Of a stretch of 64,000 nucleotides of DNA, positions 8,108 to 16,337 are shown piece by piece. The number at the start of each line of letters is the position of its first letter. Position 1 is the first letter of the stretch. The stretch lies in NCBI RefSeq assembly GCF_020103725.1, contig NZ_JAHXBG010000003.1:62001-126000 (forward strand). The letters are read 5' to 3'. The notes beneath the pieces were generated by a model. The model saw nothing but the letters and a program-made list of their open reading frames with translations, searched no databases and was not told where the DNA came from. Both the position numbers and the translations under genes were made by a program. This DNA comes from Hyalangium gracile. GTDB taxonomy: Bacteria; Myxococcota; Myxococcia; Myxococcales; Myxococcaceae.

Positions 8108-9721
8108 TTATTGCAGTGCGGGAGTGTGAACCACCTCGATCCCCTTGACCTTTGCGTCCTCCAAGAGCTTTCGGATGGCGGCTGCCGCCTTCTCCTCCGC
8201 CACATGCCACCGAATGGGAACCCCCGGGATAGCTCGGAGCTGGCGTTGAGCCTGCTCGACGAGTTGCTTGGCTCCCGAGTCCTTGAACCAGCGTTTGGGG
8301 GCAAGGTTGTCGGTGAACTTGTTGGCGTAGCCGGGCCCCTTGGCCTCCAACAGCACTCCCTCCTCGAAGCCGTCGAGCTTCACCCCTCCGCTCTTCATGT
8401 CCTTGCCTCCCACCCAGTACGCCTCGCTCGCCGCGTGCCCACTGATCTGCTCCTGGTAGCGCGCCGCGCGCCTGCTCATCACCTCGTGCGCTGGCCCCCA
8501 CTGCCCAGGACCTTCTGGCGCCGCCGGCTGTCCTCCTCTCGCCGCGTCGTTGGCTCGATGAAGGATGAGGGCCGCTCCGGGCCCGCCGCGCAGCGCCGTC
8601 ACCACCCGCCCCACCGGCACCGCCACTCGCTCCACCGCCAGCGCTCCCTCGGCCGTCAGCCTCAGCGCCGGTACCGACACCACCTCCAGCCCTCGGCCTG
8701 TCGCTCCCACCGTGCGCGCCGTGCTTGCCGCCGTCCCGTACGTGCACAGCAGCGTCGTGCCCAGCTTCGACAGCACTCGCAGCTGCTCTCCTCGCGTCAT
8801 CCGCCGGAAGCGCTCCAGGTACTCTGGCGAGTTCTTCAGTAGCGCCACCACCGCCGTGGGCAGCTGCTCCAACTCGGCCATGCTCCGCAGCGGATGGCTC
8901 ACCAGCCTTCCCATCGCCACGGCCAGTTCCACCACGGCCTCCTCCGCCCCCTCCATCACCCGGCTGAGCACATCCGCGTCGTCGTACACCTCCGCCAGCA
9001 CTCCGCCCTGCCTGCTCTCCCTCAGCTCCTCATCCACCTCGAAGAAGGCCATGCCGTTGCGCCCCGAGTAGAAGCGCCCCACCTCGAAGCCACGCGCTCG
9101 AAACGCTCCCTCCTTCCACTCCACAGGCGCCACGCGCTGCTGCGTCTCTCCCGTGAGCGCCCACGCCAGGTACCCGTCCGGCCTCAGCACTGCCAGCCCC
9201 CGGAAGCGCTTCACTCGCTCCAGCAGCTCCTCGCGCCCTGGCTCCTCTTCCCCCTCCATCACCTCTCTCAACAAGTAGCTGGCCACCAGCCGTGGGCCAA
9301 AGCCGGCCAGCGTGACGGGCTTGCCCAGCAGCACCTCATACAGCTGCGCCGCTTCCTCCGGCGTCAATGGCTCCCCTCGCGCCGGCAGCTCGTTGAGGTT
9401 GTCCAACCCGCCCAGCAGCAGCACCGCCTCGAAGCCATCCACCTGCACCAGCCCGCCCATCACCGCGCGCGCCACCAGCCCCGCGGGGCCACTGCTGCCT
9501 TCGCGGCCCGACGGCTGCGCCTTCTCTTTGCTCGCGGCCACCGGGCCTGGCGCGTCCTGGGGGGTGGCTGGCCGGTAGCGCAGCCGCTCCAGCATCGCCA
9601 CCCCTCCCAGCGGCGGCCCGCCCCGGCCGCTGGCGCAGCCCGCGACCACCGCCCACAGCACCACCACCGCCCATCCCTTCGTGGCTCGGGGCACGTGCCG
9701 CTTCTCTCGGCTCTCCTTCAT
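8108..9721 (-). CDS. Lipoprotein toxin with C-terminal Tox-REase-5 nuclease domain, copy 2
   Basis: A 537-residue polymorphic toxin. The ATG at 9721 gives MKESREKR, then a hydrophobic segment and the lipobox VAGC (type II signal). A long alpha-helical middle (about residues 60-400) is shared with copy 3. The C-terminal ~110 residues carry the restriction-endonuclease-fold domain: KLDGFEEGVLLEAKGPGYAN with the E-x-K catalytic pair, and a final IRWHVAEEKAAAAIRKLL helix. Upstream in-frame codons to 9874 come from decayed DUF2381 and Imm52 tails and are not part of the gene. A lipidated toxin with a nuclease tip and adjacent immunity fits the SitA class of toxins moved between myxobacteria by outer-membrane exchange; that link is an inference. 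Confidence 0.88.
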   Translation of the reverse strand: MKESREKRHVPRATKGWAVVVLWAVVAGCASGRGGPPLGGVAMLERLRYRPATPQDAPGPVAASKEKAQPSGREGSSGPAGLVARAVMGGLVQVDGFEAVLLLGGLDNLNELPARGEPLTPEEAAQLYEVLLGKPVTLAGFGPRLVASYLLREVMEGEEEPGREELLERVKRFRGLAVLRPDGYLAWALTGETQQRVAPVEWKEGAFRARGFEVGRFYSGRNGMAFFEVDEELRESRQGGVLAEVYDDADVLSRVMEGAEEAVVELAVAMGRLVSHPLRSMAELEQLPTAVVALLKNSPEYLERFRRMTRGEQLRVLSKLGTTLLCTYGTAASTARTVGATGRGLEVVSVPALRLTAEGALAVERVAVPVGRVVTALRGGPGAALILHRANDAARGGQPAAPEGPGQWGPAHEVMSRRAARYQEQISGHAASEAYWVGGKDMKSGGVKLDGFEEGVLLEAKGPGYANKFTDNLAPKRWFKDSGAKQLVEQAQRQLRAIPGVPIRWHVAEEKAAAAIRKLLEDAKVKGIEVVHTPALQ

Positions 9722-9758
9722 CTCTCCTCCCCCTCCGCTCTCCGGCTCCAGCGCGGAT

Positions 9759-9798
9759 TCAGCACTCAGTAGAATCCTCTGCCGCAGGGGACTCCATG
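9759..9798 (-). pseudogene. Tail remnant of a DUF2381 gene
   Basis: The minus strand reads PAAEDSTEC then stop, matching the last residues of the intact DUF2381 protein at 16338-17345 (PAAPDSTAR) and the remnant at 13513-13575 (PAAEDSTER). The spacing from its stop to the toxin ATG (37 bp) is the same as in the other cassette (38 bp). This shows that a DUF2381 gene once lay just upstream of this toxin gene. Sequence beyond about 9798 is unrelated, which marks the break. Confidence 0.7.
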
Positions 9799-9804
9799 CC
9801 CTCC

Positions 9805-9876
9805 CGCGTGAGAATGCGAGCGTGCTCTGCTCCTCCACGGCCTCGATGCGCACCGGCACTGGCAGCGGCGGCATGG
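9805..9876 (-). pseudogene. C-terminal fragment of an Imm52 gene
   Basis: The minus strand encodes PPLPVPVRIEAVEEQSTLAF, which lines up with PPLPAPVRIEPVEDQGTLVI of the three full Imm52 proteins, and then loses similarity. It lies between the DUF2381 tail and the divergent small lipoprotein gene. The equivalent piece in copy 1 (about 6095-6150) is fused into the gutted toxin frame. It marks a breakpoint of an earlier duplication within an Imm52 gene. Confidence 0.7.
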
Positions 9877-9926
9877 ACGCTGCGGCAGCCTGTTGTTAGC
9901 GTCGCCAGGCTTCACGGGAGGCACTC

Positions 9927-10148
9927 ATGCGGTGGCGCTACGTGGCGATAGGAATCCTTTCAGCCCTGGCGCTGACCGCCTGCCCCTCGGAGTTCGGCAA
10001 GGACGGCCGCGTGGCCAAGGCCGTCCATCAGGATGCGCAGGAGCAGGTCATCATCATCAGCAAATGCGAGGAACGTTACCGCAATCGGGTCTGCGCCCCT
10101 GGCAAGGAGACCTCGATGGAGTGTCTCGAGTGCGGAGGGCCGCCTTAG
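9927..10148 (+). CDS. Small lipoprotein, copy 2
   Basis: A 73-residue predicted lipoprotein with an intact N-terminus: ATG at 9927, two basic residues, a hydrophobic core and lipobox LTAC. The mature part holds KDGRVAKAVHQDAQEQ followed by four Cys in a CEERYRNRVCAPGK...CLECGG arrangement. No family is recognised. An upstream GGGAGGC about 6 bp before the ATG can serve as ribosome binding site. The stop TAG (10146-10148) directly abuts the GTG of the Cys-rich gene, so the two are probably translated together. Its homologues are 6204-6407 (start mutated) and the remnant at 13585-13660. Confidence 0.72.
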   Translation: MRWRYVAIGILSALALTACPSEFGKDGRVAKAVHQDAQEQVIIISKCEERYRNRVCAPGKETSMECLECGGPP

Positions 10149-11069
10149 GTGCGGACGGGGAGTTGGCGCAAGTGGGTGGCTGTCTTCGTGGGAGTGCTGC
10201 TGTTGCCTCTGCCCCTGCTGGTCCTGCTGTGGGGGCTGCTCAAGCCAGAGGTGCCAGCGGATGGCCCCCCAGGGGTGCGCGTCAGCCCCATGCTCACTCA
10301 CGACCAGCGCATGCGCTTGGTGACGTACAGGCGGCGCTGCGGTCCGAGCCAGGAGAAGTGTGAGCCCCCGCTGGGCTGCTTGTACGACTCTCGCTACCCA
10401 CAGACCACCTGCGTCGACAGCGAGTGCCTGACGGATGCACAGTGTCTGGAAGGCGAGGTGTGCCGCCGCCTTGCCACCTGGGGAGACACACCCCAGGTTC
10501 GCCGCTGCGTCCCCGTGGGCCCGCGTCAGGAGGGAGAGGGCTGCGTCAGGCTTGCATGGGACAAAGTGAATGCTTGCGCTCCTGAATGGCTGTGCAGCGG
10601 CCGTGACTGGGAGTGGTGTGCCCGGCCTTGCCGCCTGGATGACAGCAAGGGCTGCCCTGAGGGCTTCTTCTGCGCGGACACCGTTCCCCAGCCCGCCTGC
10701 CTGCCGACGTGCAAGGCACGCGGATGTCCCCAGGGTCAGCAGTGCATCCCATTCAGTGAAGGCGCTTCCGTGTGCGCTCGGGTCTATGGCCCCCAGTGCC
10801 AGCAGACTCTCTGCCCGGATGGCCGCAAATGTGAAGTGATCCACGAGCCGTCGCATCCAGCCCAGGTGTGGATGGAGTGTGTCGAGGAGTGTGGTGACGG
10901 TTTACCGCCCTGCGGCGCTGGCAAGGTCTGTGATGGCCGGCATTGCCGGCCGGCGTGCGATCCCCATGGCCCAGAGGTGTGCGGCGAGGGCTATCACTGT
11001 AGCCGCCGTGGGGAGGACAGGCCCTTCGCATGCCAACCCCTGTCCTGGGATGAGACGATGGCGAACTGA
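10149..11069 (+). CDS. Cysteine-rich membrane-anchored protein, copy 2
   Basis: A 306-residue paralogue of the 6408-7325 product. It has one N-terminal hydrophobic segment (about residues 8-32) and then a Cys-rich ectodomain with units CEPPLGCLYD, CLTDAQCLEGEVCRR, CPEGFFCADTVPQPACLP and CGEGYHCSRR. The Cys positions are conserved between the two copies while loop residues vary, which argues that both are or were under selection for the fold. GTG start without gap after the lipoprotein stop. It ends 40 bp before the convergent Imm52 copy 3. The function is unknown; the location suggests a part in toxin handling or cell-surface recognition. Confidence 0.78.
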   Translation: MRTGSWRKWVAVFVGVLLLPLPLLVLLWGLLKPEVPADGPPGVRVSPMLTHDQRMRLVTYRRRCGPSQEKCEPPLGCLYDSRYPQTTCVDSECLTDAQCLEGEVCRRLATWGDTPQVRRCVPVGPRQEGEGCVRLAWDKVNACAPEWLCSGRDWEWCARPCRLDDSKGCPEGFFCADTVPQPACLPTCKARGCPQGQQCIPFSEGASVCARVYGPQCQQTLCPDGRKCEVIHEPSHPAQVWMECVEECGDGLPPCGAGKVCDGRHCRPACDPHGPEVCGEGYHCSRRGEDRPFACQPLSWDETMAN

Positions 11070-11109
11070 GCGAGGCAGTGGCTTCTGCTCGCGGCTTCCA
11101 TGTATGGGC

Positions 11110-11844
11110 CTACTTCGCGGGGGGCGGCTTACGTTGGAGCAGGCCGGCCCGCTCCAGCAGCTCGCAGACGCGATCGGCCAGCGCCACGTGCTCCGGGTTG
11201 GTGGCGGTGAAGCGCTCGGGCGTGAGGATGACGAGCGTGCCCTGGTCCTCCACCGGCTCGATGCGCACTGGCGCTGGCAGCGGCGGCACACGGCCCAGCC
11301 GCCGCGAGAAGTATGTCACCCAGCCCACCTTCGCCCCCAAATATTGCGTCTTGCTCATGTCACGGTAGGCGGTGGAGATGGCCGCGCCCCAGTCCGGGTC
11401 CCATGCGGTGACCAGGGCCCTCAGCGCCGCGACCTGGAAGGGCTCCGTCAGGACGCGCTCCACCCCCGGCCCCTCGTTCGGCGCGTCCAGGACACACCGG
11501 TTGGTCACCTGCTCCCAATACCCCCCGCAAGCAATGCTCAGCCAAGCGTGGTTCTCCCCCTGCTTCCCATTCCACAGACCGAAGCTGAAGCCCAGATCTT
11601 CCATGGGCTGGCGCCTGTCGTCGCGCATGAGGTAGCGCTGGATGTACTGCTGGACACTGGAGACTTCGAGTTCCAGCGGGCGCGTCAAGGACTGCTTGAG
11701 CGACCTGGCGCTCTTGAACCAGCTGGCGAAGAGCGGGTCCACCGGCTGCAGCAACTGGACCACCATCACCAGGCGCCGCGCGCACTCCTCCGCGTCCTCC
11801 TTCCTCGCTCCCCAGTACGTGCCAATATGGTACGTCTCGATCAT
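11110..11844 (-). CDS. Imm52 family immunity protein, copy 3
   Basis: A 244-residue Imm52 protein (MIETYHIGTYWGARKEDAEE) lying 10 bp after the toxin stop at 11855. It resembles copy 2 closely but has substitutions clustered in the middle and at TQYLGAKVGWVTYF, where the other copies read KYPDVWPGWVTYF or close to it. Such local differences could set specificity for the matching toxin tip. The order toxin-immunity and the short gap indicate one transcript. Confidence 0.9.
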   Translation of the reverse strand: MIETYHIGTYWGARKEDAEECARRLVMVVQLLQPVDPLFASWFKSARSLKQSLTRPLELEVSSVQQYIQRYLMRDDRRQPMEDLGFSFGLWNGKQGENHAWLSIACGGYWEQVTNRCVLDAPNEGPGVERVLTEPFQVAALRALVTAWDPDWGAAISTAYRDMSKTQYLGAKVGWVTYFSRRLGRVPPLPAPVRIEPVEDQGTLVILTPERFTATNPEHVALADRVCELLERAGLLQRKPPPAK

Positions 11845-11854
11845 CGGGCCTTTC

Positions 11855-13474
11855 TTATTGCAGCGCCGGGGTGTGGACCACCTCGATCCCCTCTACCTCT
11901 GCATCCTTCAAGAGCTTTCGGATGGCGTCTGCGGCCTTCTTCTCCGCCACATGCCACCGGATGGGGACACCCTGCGCTACCCTGAACTGGCGTTGAGCCT
12001 GCGCGATGAGTTGCCTGGCTCCGGAATCCTTGAACCAAGGTTTGGGTGCGAGATCGTCGGTGAACTTGTTGGCGTAGCCGGGCCCCTTGGCCTCCAGCAG
12101 CACTCCCTCCTCGAAGCCGTCGAGCTTCACCCCGCCGCTCTTCATGTCCTTGCCCCCCACCCAGTACGCCTCGCTCGCCGCGTGCCCGCTGATCTGCTCC
12201 TGGTAGCGCGCCGCGCGCCTGCTCATCACCTCGTGCGCGGGCCCCCACTGCCCAGGGCCTTCTGGAGCCGCCGGCTGTCCTCCTCTCGCCGCCTCGTTGC
12301 TTCGCTGGAGGATGAGGGCCGCTCCAGGCCCGCCGCGCAGCGCCGTCACCACCCGCCCCACCGGCACCGCCACTCGCTCCACCGCCAGCGCTCCCTCGGC
12401 CGTCAGCCTCAGCGCCGGTACCGACACCACCTCCAGCCCTCGGCCTGTCGCTCCCACCGTGCGCGCCGTGCTTGCCGCCGTCCCGTACGTGCACAGCAGC
12501 GTCGTGCCCAGCTTCGACAGCACTCGCAGCTGCTCTCCTCGCGTCATCCGCCGGAAGCGCTCCAGGTACTCCGGCGAGCTCTTCAGCAGCCCCACCACCG
12601 CCGTGGGCAGGTGCTCCAGCTCCGCCACGCTCCGCAGCGGGTGGCTCACCAGCCTTCCCATCGCCACGGCCAGCTCCACCACGGCATCCTCCGCACCCTC
12701 CATCACCCGGCTCAGCACATCCGCGTCGTCGTACACCTCCGCCAGCACTCCGCCCTGCCTGCTGTCCCTCAGCTCCTCATCCACCTCGAAGAAGGCCATG
12801 CCGTTGCGCCCCGAGTAGAAGCGCCCTACCTCGAAGCCATGTGCCCGAAACGCTCCCTCCTTCCACTCCACCGGCGCCACGCGCTGCTGCGTCTCTCCCG
12901 TGAGCGCCCACGCCAGGTACCCGTCCGGCCTCAGCACCGCCAGCCCCCGGAAGCGCTTCACTCGCTCCAGCAGCTCCTCGCGCTCAGGCTCCTCTTCCCC
13001 CTCCATCACCTCTCTCAACAAGTAGCTGGCCACCAGCCGCGGGCCAAAGCCGGCCAGCGTGACCGGCTTGCCCAGCAGCACCTCGTACAGCCGCGCCGCT
13101 TCCTCCGGCGTCAATGGCTCCCCTCGCGCCGGCAGCTCGTTGAGGTTGTCCAACCCGCCCAGCAGCAGCACCGCCTCGAAGCCATCCACCTGCACCAGCC
13201 CGCCCATCACCGCGCGCGCCACCAGCCCCGCGGGGCCACTCCCGCCTTCACGGCCAGGCGGCGGCTGCTGCGCCTTCTTCTTGCTCGCGGCCACCGGGGC
13301 TGGCGCGTCCTGGGGGGTGGCCGGCCGGTAGCGCAGCCGCTCCATCATCGCCACCCCTCCCAGCGGCGGCCTGCCCGGGCCGCTGGCGCAGCCCGCGACC
13401 ACCGCCCACAGCACCACCACCGCCCAGCCCTTCGCGGCTCGGGGTACGTACCGCTTCTCTCGGCTCGCCTTCAT
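11855..13474 (-). CDS. Lipoprotein toxin with C-terminal Tox-REase-5 nuclease domain, copy 3
   Basis: A 539-residue toxin and the best-preserved member of the array. The ATG at 13474 is preceded by a GGAGGAGAG ribosome binding site. The type II signal ends in VAGC, followed by a Pro/Lys linker (about 35-80), a helical middle domain, and the Tox-REase-5 domain (about 425-530) with E461-x-K463 in VLLEAKGPGY. It differs from copy 2 mainly in the last 70 residues (for example DDLAPKPWF against DNLAPKRWF), the part an Imm52 protein would contact. As a nuclease with a lipid anchor it must be delivered and then released into a target cell; outer-membrane exchange (SitA-like) is the likely route by analogy. 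Confidence 0.9.
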   Translation of the reverse strand: MKASREKRYVPRAAKGWAVVVLWAVVAGCASGPGRPPLGGVAMMERLRYRPATPQDAPAPVAASKKKAQQPPPGREGGSGPAGLVARAVMGGLVQVDGFEAVLLLGGLDNLNELPARGEPLTPEEAARLYEVLLGKPVTLAGFGPRLVASYLLREVMEGEEEPEREELLERVKRFRGLAVLRPDGYLAWALTGETQQRVAPVEWKEGAFRAHGFEVGRFYSGRNGMAFFEVDEELRDSRQGGVLAEVYDDADVLSRVMEGAEDAVVELAVAMGRLVSHPLRSVAELEHLPTAVVGLLKSSPEYLERFRRMTRGEQLRVLSKLGTTLLCTYGTAASTARTVGATGRGLEVVSVPALRLTAEGALAVERVAVPVGRVVTALRGGPGAALILQRSNEAARGGQPAAPEGPGQWGPAHEVMSRRAARYQEQISGHAASEAYWVGGKDMKSGGVKLDGFEEGVLLEAKGPGYANKFTDDLAPKPWFKDSGARQLIAQAQRQFRVAQGVPIRWHVAEKKAADAIRKLLKDAEVEGIEVVHTPALQ

Positions 13475-13512
13475 CTCTCCTCCCCCCTCCGCTCTCCGGC
13501 TCCGGCGCGGAT

Positions 13513-13575
13513 TCAGCGCTCAGTAGAATCCTCTGCCGCGGGGAACACTACGCCTTCCAGCGTCACATGGCGTGC
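13513..13575 (-). pseudogene. Tail remnant of a DUF2381 gene
   Basis: The minus strand encodes ARHVTLEGVVFPAAEDSTER then stop, almost the same as the C-terminus ARSVTLEGVVFPAAPDSTAR of the intact DUF2381 protein at 16338-17345. Upstream of this point similarity stops and the sequence switches to the antisense of a small-lipoprotein remnant. The spacing to the toxin start matches that of copy 2. Confidence 0.8.
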
Positions 13576-13584
13576 CACCCGCCG

Positions 13585-13660
13585 CATACAGAGGCCATCC
13601 ATCAAGACGCGCAGGACCAACTGGGTATCGTGAGTTGCTCGGAGGCGCGGAACCAGAGGT
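13585..13660 (+). pseudogene. Remnant of a third small lipoprotein gene
   Basis: The plus strand reads EAIHQDAQDQLGIVSCSEAR, matching KAVHQDAQEQVIIISKCEER of the 9927 lipoprotein and CSEAR of the 6204 copy. The signal peptide and the Cys-rich tail are missing, and no Cys-rich protein gene follows. It shows that the divergent lipoprotein pair also existed in a further array unit. Confidence 0.7.
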
Positions 13661-13982
13661 ATACGACGGCCGCAGAGGTGTTCCTTGTCGCCTTTGTTGG
13701 TGGTCATCAAAAGGCGCGGAAATCTGGTCATGGTCGGTTCGGGGTCTTGACATTGACCTGGCGCCCCTCGGGCGCCAGACGATCAGCCCCAGCCGCCGTG
13801 CGCCCGACGAGTCATAGGGGCGCCTTGGAGGCGCCGAGCGAAGCGAGCTTGCCCTTGACGCGGCGGGCGTGCGGTGGCCCGCCAATCCCGGAAACCCGGT
13901 CGAGCGATGACCCAGTTCCCGCGCTTTCTCATGTCGGCCAACACGCCTTGCCGGGTCGCCGTGTAGTTTGCACGGACGCACC
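13661..13982 (+). other. Spacer between toxin array and TPR gene, with two GC-rich hairpins
   Basis: No gene is visible in these 320 bases. Two perfect hairpins occur. One is at 13758-13778, a 9-bp stem CTGGCGCCC with a 3-base loop. The other is at 13819-13835, a 6-bp stem GGCGCC with a 5-base loop. Neither is followed by a T run, so Rho-independent termination is doubtful. The promoter of the TPR gene should lie in the right half. The stretch could mark a recombination junction where the TPR gene entered the array. Confidence 0.5.
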
Positions 13983-15968
13983 ATGCACACCCGCTTCTCC
14001 TCTCTGCTGGAAGTCCCTCTGTTCCTCTCAGCGTTTACGCGGTGCCCCCCTCTTCTGTGGGTGGTGTGTCTCGGCGTCCTCTGCTCGCAGACGGCCATGG
14101 CAGAGCGGACGTCCTCGTCTGGGGATGCTGCAACCCTTGCGGACCTCCAGCACGAGGTCGCCATGCTCAAAGAGACGAGCACGTTACGATTGGAAGCACA
14201 AAAAGAAAGCCTCCAAAAAGACTTGCAACTTCTGCAAAAAGACCTGCAGACCTTACAAGCAAACATCGACAAGCAGAACCAGCGGATAGAGGACATCAAT
14301 GCCGCGACAAATCGGTTCTCGATAGCGCTGACCGGATTCGGGATCCTCATCACCCTGGTTGTTGCGATAGCAGGTGCGGCCGCTTGGTATAGCGCAGGAA
14401 CAAAAGCAAAGGAGGCTGCGCAGGACTGGGTCAGAAGCCATGAAACGGAATTGCTTGAGCAGGTGAAGCGGGCACAGGCGGAGGTGGAGGCCAAGGTCGG
14501 CATCTTTGAGACTGCGGTGGCCCAAGCCAGCCAGCATCTTCAAAGTCAAATTGATGCCATCAAGGCCACGGTTGATGCCATTGGCGAGAAAGCAGCGCAA
14601 GTCAGTCAGCGCATGCAGACACATGAAGACGCCGTCAAGCAGGAGGCGGAAGGTGCGAAGGCTCAAATTCGAGCGGCGGTCGCTGCCGCCACTCCCGCTG
14701 CGCCAACGGCGGAGCAGAAGAGTGCGCTAAGGGAAGAGGCAAAGCGGATCACGCAGAAACCCGAGGCTGATTATACATTCAAGGATTGGGAGTCTCGTGC
14801 CCTGAATGCCTATAATGAAAGCGATTGGGATACCGCTGCACTGTTCTTTGGCAATGCCGCTAGATCCATTTCCGCGCCCCCTCTCGGAGTTGCACGGTCG
14901 TTGTTTGGCCGAGCCATAGCGCTTGGCCTGAAAGGCCACAGCGGGGAGGCGGTGGCCAGCTACGAGGAGGTGGTGCGGCGCTTTGGCGAGGCCGCGGAGG
15001 TCCCCCTGAGGGAGCAGGTGGAGGTCCCCCTGAAGAAGCAGGTGGCCATGGCGCTGGTCAACAAGGGCGTCACGCAGGGGCAGTTGGGGCGCGCCGAGAA
15101 GGAGGTGGCCAGCTACGAGGAGGTGGTGCGGCGCTTTGGCGAGGCTGCGGAGGTCCCCCTGAAGGAGCAGGTGGCCAAGGCGCTGGTCAACAAGGGCGTC
15201 ACGCAGAAGCAGTTGGGGCGCACCGAGGAGGCGGTGGCCAGCTACGAGGAGGTGGTGCGGCGCTTTGGCGAGGCCGTGGAGGTCCCCCTGAAGGAGCCGG
15301 TGGCCACGGCGCTGTTCAACAAGGGCGTCGCGCAGGGGCAGTTGGGGCGCGCCGAGGAGGCGGTGGCCAGCTACGAGGAGGTGGTGCGGCGCTTTGGCGA
15401 GGCCGCAGAGGTCCCCCTGAAGGAGCAGGTGGCCATGGCGCTGGTCAACAAGGGCGTCACGCAGGGGCAGTTGGGGCGTGCCGAGGAGGCGGTGGCCAGC
15501 TACGAGGAGGTGGTGCGGCGCTTTGGCGAGGCCGCGGAGGTCCCCCTGAAGAAGCTGGTGGCCATTGCGCTTAATAGTTTGGGTTTTGATTTGTTACTAA
15601 AAACCAAGCGCTCTTGGTCTGATAGTGGCTCTCGCAAGCGGGATTTGGGACTTGCCGAAGCACGATTCCTCAGCGCACATGAATATGCTTCAAGCAACTC
15701 CATGGTGATGGGAAATCTAGCGTATGTTTATTTCCTGAGTGGGCGGAGAGAACTTGTGAGCGAAATGCTTCAGCGCGCCCTGCAAGCGGGTGGTGAGGAA
15801 CTCTACAATGCTACGATCCAAGACACCAAGACGGACTCTGTGCCAGAAGATGCTGAATTCAGAGCAATCGTAGAAAAGACATGGGTTCAATTACAGACGC
15901 AGGCCGCCAAAAAGGTGGTCCCGCGTCCCTCAGAGGAAGGAACGGGGGGCCTTCCCTCCTCTGAGTGA
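13983..15968 (+). CDS. Exported coiled-coil/TPR repeat membrane protein
   Basis: A 661-residue protein. An N-terminal signal-like segment ends near QTAMA (about residue 39). It is followed by a Leu/Lys/Gln-rich coiled coil (about 50-100), a transmembrane segment (FSIALTGFGILITLVVAIAG, about 107-126), a second long coiled coil, and then TPR-like repeats. Five near-identical 43-residue units (VASYEEVVRRFGEAAEVPLK) carry the repeats; the first has 8 extra residues. The ATG at 13983 is preferred to the TTG at 13968. The repeat core is GC-rich, whereas 14160-14900 and 15570-15900 are visibly AT-richer and use codons such as AAA, TTT and AGT that neighbours avoid, suggesting a foreign or recently mosaic origin. 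It interrupts the toxin array. Confidence 0.82.
   Translation: MHTRFSSLLEVPLFLSAFTRCPPLLWVVCLGVLCSQTAMAERTSSSGDAATLADLQHEVAMLKETSTLRLEAQKESLQKDLQLLQKDLQTLQANIDKQNQRIEDINAATNRFSIALTGFGILITLVVAIAGAAAWYSAGTKAKEAAQDWVRSHETELLEQVKRAQAEVEAKVGIFETAVAQASQHLQSQIDAIKATVDAIGEKAAQVSQRMQTHEDAVKQEAEGAKAQIRAAVAAATPAAPTAEQKSALREEAKRITQKPEADYTFKDWESRALNAYNESDWDTAALFFGNAARSISAPPLGVARSLFGRAIALGLKGHSGEAVASYEEVVRRFGEAAEVPLREQVEVPLKKQVAMALVNKGVTQGQLGRAEKEVASYEEVVRRFGEAAEVPLKEQVAKALVNKGVTQKQLGRTEEAVASYEEVVRRFGEAVEVPLKEPVATALFNKGVAQGQLGRAEEAVASYEEVVRRFGEAAEVPLKEQVAMALVNKGVTQGQLGRAEEAVASYEEVVRRFGEAAEVPLKKLVAIALNSLGFDLLLKTKRSWSDSGSRKRDLGLAEARFLSAHEYASSNSMVMGNLAYVYFLSGRRELVSEMLQRALQAGGEELYNATIQDTKTDSVPEDAEFRAIVEKTWVQLQTQAAKKVVPRPSEEGTGGLPSSE
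14952..15620 (+). repeat. Five tandem 129-bp coding repeats
   Basis: Copies start with GTGGCCAGCTACGAGGAGG at 14952, 15105, 15234, 15363 and 15492. The spacing is exactly 129 bp except the first (153 bp, with a 24-bp internal partial duplication of the VPLREQVE codons). The copies are nearly identical at DNA level, so the number is likely to vary between strains through recombination or slippage. Confidence 0.9.
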
Positions 15969-16093
15969 TGAGGACAGTGGCGCGGGCTACGCCTTCGCCG
16001 CCGTCGGGCTGCGATCTGACTGGAGGCAACCATGAGGAAGCGCGGCGTAGCGATCGCGGCGACGAAGTTCGGTGCTTCCGGCAGATCGTCTCC

Positions 16094-16275
16094 ACTTCGA
16101 GTTCCAGCGGGCGCGTCAGGGACTGCTTGAGCGACCTGGCGCTCTTGAACCACCGGGCGAAGAGTGGATCCACCGGCTGCAGCAACTGGACTACCTTCAC
16201 CAGGCGCCGCGCGCACGCCTCCGCGTCCTCCTTCCTCGCTCCCCAGTACGCGCCGATGTACTACGTCTCGATCAT
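16094..16275 (-). pseudogene. Truncated Imm52 gene, copy 4
   Basis: The minus strand from 16275 encodes MIET, then a TAG (16261-16263) where the intact genes have TAC, then continues in frame as a recognisable Imm52 N-terminus (PVDPLFARWFKSARSLKQSL) until about codon 61, where similarity ends. It is thus broken by both a nonsense codon and a 3' truncation. Upstream bases 16276-16310 contain only a scar of the toxin gene: the ribosome-binding region GGAGGAGA is followed directly by the last six or so codons of the toxin (compare ...CGCTGCAATAAG in copy 3). The whole toxin coding sequence has been deleted. Confidence 0.85.
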
Positions 16276-16337
16276 CGGGCCTTTCTTATGGCAGCGCTCG
16301 GGATGTCTCCTCCCTCCTCATCGGCACCGGCGCGGAA

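Noticed and set aside
13520-14503. A 327-codon minus-strand frame over the array-TPR junction
   Set aside because: It crosses a lipoprotein remnant, a spacer and the antisense of the TPR gene; no domain or consistent composition.
14952-15620. Direct repeats as a mobile-element signature
   Set aside because: The 129-bp units are in frame and encode TPR-like helices; no transposase or terminal inverted repeats were found around them.
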